Source of the DNA: Alphaproteobacteria bacterium
GTDB lineage: Bacteria; Pseudomonadota; Alphaproteobacteria; Reyranellales; Reyranellaceae
DNA length: 34,067 nucleotides
Assembly (NCBI GenBank): GCA_016870115.1
Contig: VGCH01000030.1
Span: 1-34,067, forward strand
Direction: 5' to 3'
This document shows, one piece after another, positions 29,262-34,067 of the stretch. The notes beneath the pieces were generated by a model, which saw only the letters and a list, made by a program, of their open reading frames with translations, was not told the DNA's origin and made no database searches. The position numbers were made by a program, and so were the translations under genes. How positions within the stretch are numbered: position 1 is the first letter of the stretch; each line of letters opens with the position of its first letter.

Positions 29262-29290
29262 ACAGGGCTTTAGGGGCCCTGTTCGGTTTC
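29260..29290 (+). terminator. Rho-independent terminator after cysE
   Basis: A perfect 9-bp stem GAACAGGGC/GCCCTGTTC with a 7-base loop starts at the cysE stop, followed by GGTTTC. The T run is short, but the position between convergent genes fits. Confidence 0.7.
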
Positions 29291-29321
29291 AGCGTCTAGC
29301 GGCTCAACCGGAGACTCGGCG

Positions 29322-30446
29322 CTACATCGAGTCCGCGAACAGGCGCGCGTAGTCTTCGGCGGAGACGGGGCGTGGATTGGTCCGGCTCGAGAGGTCGGCG
29401 ACGGCGTGCGGCACGAGATCCGGGATCAGGGCCTCGGATACGCCCATGGCGCGGAGCCCACTGGGCAGTCCGATTTCGGCGTTGCGTGCGAGCACGGCAT
29501 CGGAGAGATCCGCCCCCGGCCGCAGCCCCATGATCTCGCGCAGGCGCTCGTACTTTTCCGGCGTGGTGCCGTGATTGAATCTCAGGATGCTCGGCAGGAT
29601 CACCGCGTTCAGCGTGCCATGGTGCAGTTGAAGGTCGCGCCGGCGGCCAACCGCGTGACTCATCGCGTGCACCGCGCCCAACCCCTTCACAAAAGCCATC
29701 GCGCCCTCGGTCGAGGCCATCATCATGTGCCAGCGCGCGTCGCGATTCTTTCCGTCGTGCACGGCCGTGGGGAGGTGGCGCCATCCCCGCCATAGACCAT
29801 CGTAGCCCACGCCCTCGGCGGGAGGATTGACCACCGGCGTCAGGACCGCCTCGATGCAGTGCGTTACCGCGTCCATGCCCGTCGCCGCCGTCAGTGTGGC
29901 CGGCAGTCCGAGTGTCAGCTCGGGGTCGCAGATTGCCACCAGCGGGATCATCTTGGGGCTGGCGAAGGTGAGCTTGCGGCCGTCCTGCATCACGATCACG
30001 AAGCCCACGGACACCTCGCTGCCGGTTCCCGAGGTGGTCGGCACGGCGATCAGCGGTGCCACCCGTCCGATCTTGCGCGCGCCGCCGGCCACGGGATCGT
30101 ATTGCCCCAGCGGCCCGCCGCTGCCGGCAAGCAGCGCCACCGCCTTGCCGAGATCCATTGACGATCCGCCGCCGAGGCCAACCACGCCGTCGCAGCTCTC
30201 GCGGGTGTACAGGTCGAACGCGCGCAGGACGGCGTCCTCGGTCGGATTGCCCGGCGTATCGTCGAATACCGGCGGCGGTTCACCGGCGAGCGTCGCGACC
30301 ACCGTGTCCAGCAGTCCGGCAGCGCGCACCCCGCGATCGGTCACGATCAGGGGACGACGTATCCCCAACCGTTCCAGCTCCTTTGGCAGCAGACGCACCG
30401 CGCCGAAGTCGAAGTGGGTCGTCGTGAGATAGGACAGAATCGCCAT
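29322..30446 (-). CDS. Iron-containing alcohol dehydrogenase
   Basis: A 374-aa group III (Fe-ADH) oxidoreductase that interconverts alcohols and aldehydes with NAD(P). The nucleotide loop is GLGGGSSMDLGKAVALL, and the metal ligands are the aspartate in ICDPELTLGLP and histidines in GMDAVTHCIEA, HAMSHAVG and LQLHHG. PTTSGTGSEVSVGFVI is conserved in the family. A PPAEGVGYDGLWRGW segment is slightly unusual where ADGIALDG is common. GGAAGTG lies about 6 bases before the ATG. It is the third gene behind a Zur-like box, after a COG0523 GTPase and a small protein (13-base gap), suggesting expression in low zinc. Confidence 0.92.
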   Translation of the reverse strand: MAILSYLTTTHFDFGAVRLLPKELERLGIRRPLIVTDRGVRAAGLLDTVVATLAGEPPPVFDDTPGNPTEDAVLRAFDLYTRESCDGVVGLGGGSSMDLGKAVALLAGSGGPLGQYDPVAGGARKIGRVAPLIAVPTTSGTGSEVSVGFVIVMQDGRKLTFASPKMIPLVAICDPELTLGLPATLTAATGMDAVTHCIEAVLTPVVNPPAEGVGYDGLWRGWRHLPTAVHDGKNRDARWHMMMASTEGAMAFVKGLGAVHAMSHAVGRRRDLQLHHGTLNAVILPSILRFNHGTTPEKYERLREIMGLRPGADLSDAVLARNAEIGLPSGLRAMGVSEALIPDLVPHAVADLSSRTNPRPVSAEDYARLFADSM

Positions 30447-30459
30447 GGGTCACTTCCGT

Positions 30460-30705
30460 TCAGTGCGCGCGAACTCCGGCTTCCGGGCGGTCAAGCATGC
30501 TGGCGAGCCATCGCAACCAACGTGCCGTTCGGTCTCTCGATATGTCGGCCGCCGTCAGGTCCACAAGCTCGAGCGCGAGGGCATCAACGATGGCGTCGCC
30601 GGGCAGCCAGCGTTCGCGTGCGCCGGCGATGGCTTCCTTGAGCAGGCGGCGGGCGGCGTCCACATCCTCGGCGTGGACTTTCAGGATGCTGGCCTCGGCG
30701 TTCAT
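30460..30705 (-). CDS. Hypothetical small protein in the zinc-chaperone operon
   Basis: An 81-aa protein starting MNAEASILKVHAEDVDAARR, with GGAG 7 bases before the ATG. It is predicted all-helical (DAARRLLKEAIAGARERWL, then GDAIVDALALELVDLTAADIS and WLRWLASMLDRPEAG), with neither cysteine nor an obvious metal site; only two histidines occur. I do not recognise a family. It lies 41 bases after the COG0523 gene and 13 bases before the iron alcohol dehydrogenase, all on one strand. The longer open frame upstream lies inside the GTPase gene and is a shadow. Confidence 0.7.
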   Translation of the reverse strand: MNAEASILKVHAEDVDAARRLLKEAIAGARERWLPGDAIVDALALELVDLTAADISRDRTARWLRWLASMLDRPEAGVRAH

Positions 30706-30746
30706 GGCGGGCTCCAGGGAAACGGTTGCGCGGTCGGCTGCGACGC

Positions 30747-31961
30747 TCAGAGCTTCCAGGGCGGGAACGGATCGGAGAAACGCGCCCAGAGTTTTGGCCC
30801 AAGGGCCATCTCGGCGTCGGTGAGCAGGCACGCGTCGAGACGAGCTGTGAGATCCTGCTTGTTCATCCCTTTGGTGCCGATGAACACGATCTCCTGGCGG
30901 CGGTCGCCGTAGGGGCTGCGGAACGAGTTTCGGACCGTGGAGCGCCAGGTTGGGTCCTGCGGCCACTCCTTGCGGTCCACCGCCGCCCACCACGCGCCCG
31001 CCGCCTCGTGGCGCACCATGCCCCCGGCTTGCGAGAACGCGCCCGCGATCCCCATCCGGGACGCCAGCCAGAAGAACCCCTTGGAGCGGATGACACCGTC
31101 CCAGCGACCGTTCAGCAGTGCGTAGACCCGCTGCGGGTGGAACGGGCGGCGCGCGCGGTAGACAAAGCTCCAGAAACCGTAGGTCTCGGTCTCCGGAGTA
31201 TGAACGCCGCGCATTTCCTGCAGCCACCCGGCGGACTGGCTGGCGCGCTCGTAGGAAAAGAGGCCGGTATCCAGCACTTCCTCAAGCGGGACCTTGCCAA
31301 AGCTGCTCTGAACAATCCGGGCTTTCGCGTTCAGCCGGCGCAGGAGCGAGGTCAGGAAGCCAAGGTCGGCTTCGGTGACAAGATCCGCCTTGTTGATGAC
31401 GATCACGTCGGCGAACTCAACTTGCTCTACCAACAGATCCACGACGGTACGCTCGTCGTTGTCGACCGCGGTCTGGCGGCGGTCGCGCAGGGAGTCGACC
31501 GAGCTGTAGTCGTCGATGAACGCCTTCGCATCGACCACCGTCAGCATCGTGTCCAGTCGTGCGACCCGGCCGAGACTCTTGCCGTCTTCATCCTCGAATT
31601 CGAAGGTGGCCGCGACCGGCATCGGCTCGGAAATCCCGGTCGATTCGATCAGCAGGTAGTCAAAACGCCGCTCGGCGGCCAGACGCTCGACCTCGCGCAG
31701 CAGGTCTTCCCGCAACGTGCAACAGATGCACCCGTTGGACATCTCGACGAGTTTTTCCTCGTGTCGACTGAGCTCCGCACCGCCCTGGCGCACCAGCGCG
31801 GCATCGATGTTCACCTCGCTCATGTCGTTCACGATGACCGCGACCTTGCGGCCCTCGCGGTTGTTGAGGACATGGTTCAGCAGAGTGGTCTTGCCGGCGC
31901 CGAGATACCCGGAAAGAACGGTGACGGGCAGGCGCGTATCGGTGGCAGTTTGCTTGGACAT
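30747..31961 (-). CDS. COG0523 (CobW/ZagA-like) GTPase, putative zinc metallochaperone
   Basis: A 404-aa G3E P-loop GTPase of the CobW/COG0523 group. Walker A is GYLGAGKTT (residues 18-26). The metal motif is C78-I-C80-C81 in [15 protein letters not shown], and the base specificity motif is VINKADLV. The C-terminal CobW domain has [18 protein letters not shown]. Family members deliver zinc, cobalt or iron to client enzymes. A Zur-like box 40 bases upstream points to zinc limitation here. The start is ATG at 31961; the leader (GGCGCCCCCCC) has no ribosome site, so initiation may be unusual. It leads an operon with a small protein and an iron alcohol dehydrogenase. Confidence 0.92.
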   Translation of the reverse strand: MSKQTATDTRLPVTVLSGYLGAGKTTLLNHVLNNREGRKVAVIVNDMSEVNIDAALVRQGGAELSRHEEKLVEMSNGCICCTLREDLLREVERLAAERRFDYLLIESTGISEPMPVAATFEFEDEDGKSLGRVARLDTMLTVVDAKAFIDDYSSVDSLRDRRQTAVDNDERTVVDLLVEQVEFADVIVINKADLVTEADLGFLTSLLRRLNAKARIVQSSFGKVPLEEVLDTGLFSYERASQSAGWLQEMRGVHTPETETYGFWSFVYRARRPFHPQRVYALLNGRWDGVIRSKGFFWLASRMGIAGAFSQAGGMVRHEAAGAWWAAVDRKEWPQDPTWRSTVRNSFRSPYGDRRQEIVFIGTKGMNKQDLTARLDACLLTDAEMALGPKLWARFSDPFPPWKL

Positions 31962-32000
31962 GTGGGGGGGCGCCTAGCGTCGATGGGGCAGGATAAGAGA

Positions 32001-32016
32001 TGTTATATTGTAACGT
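32001..32016 (-). promoter_or_regulatory. Zur-like operator upstream of the COG0523 gene
   Basis: GTTATATTGTAAC (32002-32014) is an imperfect palindrome of the GTTATA-N-TRTAAC type bound by the zinc repressor Zur in Alphaproteobacteria. It is an AT-rich island 40-55 bases before the ATG at 31961, where a promoter -10 would be expected, so zinc-bound Zur would block transcription. Confidence 0.65.
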
Positions 32017-32049
32017 ATAGCCCGCTGGACTCATTTCAAGGGCGTTTGT

Positions 32050-32074
32050 CCGCCGCGTGACGTCGTCGCGGCGG
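32050..32074 (-). terminator. Hairpin after ettA (possible terminator)
   Basis: A perfect 8-bp stem CCGCCGCG/CGCGGCGG with a 9-base loop lies 17 bases past the ettA stop. No T tract follows on the minus strand, so it may be Rho-assisted or only an RNA 3'-end hairpin. Confidence 0.4.
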
Positions 32075-32090
32075 CCGTCAGTCCCTGGCG

Positions 32091-33767
<1,677 letters not shown>

Positions 33768-33852
33768 TGCGGCACTCCGGCTGAAATCGGGATCGGGCGC
33801 GCTTGTAGCGGCCCCGCGCCTCGGGTTCAATGACCCGGGGGAGACGCGCGCG

Positions 33853-33957
33853 ATGCTGACGGAACCGACGGTTCTCGGACTGTCGCTGGCCTATCTGGGC
33901 CTGCTGTTCGCCGTCGCCTACTGGGGCGACCGGCACGCGCGCCGCTGGTCGGCCTGA
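33853..33957 (+). pseudogene. Truncated N-terminus of a symporter-type sensor histidine kinase
   Basis: A 34-codon frame, [20 protein letters not shown] then VAYWGDRHARRWSA, ends at TGA 33955. The sequence matches the first helix and following basic turn of PAS-containing hybrid histidine kinases with a sodium/solute-symporter sensor (CbrA/NahK-like), whose proteins normally run to over 900 aa. GGGGGAGA lies 9 bases before the ATG, so the start looks genuine and the gene is cut just after GDR-like residues. The sequence beyond does not continue the family. A real 34-aa small protein is less likely. Confidence 0.6.
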
Positions 33958-34067
33958 TCGGCCCCCATCGAGTGGTCCAGATGGAATGCTAGTTCAGAGT
34001 TGGCCGTTGCGCTAGTTGGAGCGTGGCCGGCGAAGCCGATCGGCGTAGCGCAGCCGGCCATGCGGCG
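33955..34067. mobile_element. Probable insertion-sequence end (runs off window)
   Basis: Beyond the broken kinase stub the base composition drops, and a TGGTCCAGATGGAATGC-type sequence and an 8-bp inverted repeat TGGCCGGC / GCCGGCCA (about 34023-34059) appear. This resembles ends of IS21-like elements, but the similarity is from memory. The TGA of the stub may be the first bases of the element. Confidence 0.4.

Overview
This is a GC-rich, gene-dense chromosomal window that looks like an alphaproteobacterium of the Rhodospirillales/Reyranella type. The reasons are the uniformly GC-ending codons, methionine synthase split into two genes behind an ArsR-methyltransferase regulator and metF, many acyl-CoA dehydrogenases and class III CoA transferases, and an alphaproteobacterial-style Zur box. 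The genus is an inference. I found no rRNA, tRNA, CRISPR array or replication origin. Both edges touch apparent mobile DNA: an IS3-type transposase start on the left, and a truncated sensor-kinase gene running into probable insertion-sequence DNA on the right.

Layout. 1-121: IS3-family end. 122-446: no gene, ending in a terminator. 447-3558 (minus): MarR-GNAT regulator, EamA exporter, acyl-CoA dehydrogenase. 3720-11111 (plus): a thioredoxin-fold/unknown-domain protein, a UGSC-family SELENOPROTEIN with an in-frame TGA, a feruloyl-CoA-synthase-like ligase, an SDR, a D-threonine-aldolase-like PLP enzyme, and the bicarbonate transporter/PII pair sbtA-sbtB. 11102-13404 (minus): MFS transporter and CoA transferase. 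13514-15229 (plus): a paralogous CoA transferase and a GNAT. 15364-19921 (plus): three acyl-CoA dehydrogenases (two large-type, one small-type, like PimC/PimD) and an AEC transporter. 19924-20223 (minus): zinc-ribbon protein. 20324-21181 (plus): TauD/TfdA dioxygenase. 21194-26749 (minus): sahR-like regulator, metF, metH1 and metH2, each start overlapping the previous stop. 26954-29261 (plus): mlaA, mlaC-like and cysE. 29322-31961 (minus): COG0523 GTPase, 81-aa unknown protein and iron-containing alcohol dehydrogenase, downstream of a Zur-like box. 32091-33767 (minus): ettA. 33853-33957 (plus): stub of a symporter-type sensor kinase.

The most notable item is the selenoprotein at 5204-5719. Normal gene calling stops it at the TGA at 5474. 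The frame continues for 80 codons through a UGSC-T-SC motif, and the TGA sits at the base of a 10-bp perfect stem topped by a second 7-bp stem with a GUC loop, a textbook bacterial SECIS geometry. Its upstream neighbour has a CPTC thioredoxin-like motif, which suggests a redox partnership in an otherwise acyl-CoA/carbonyl-type gene cluster. The second is the Zur-box operon pairing a zinc GTPase with an iron-dependent alcohol dehydrogenase, which reads like a zinc-sparing module.
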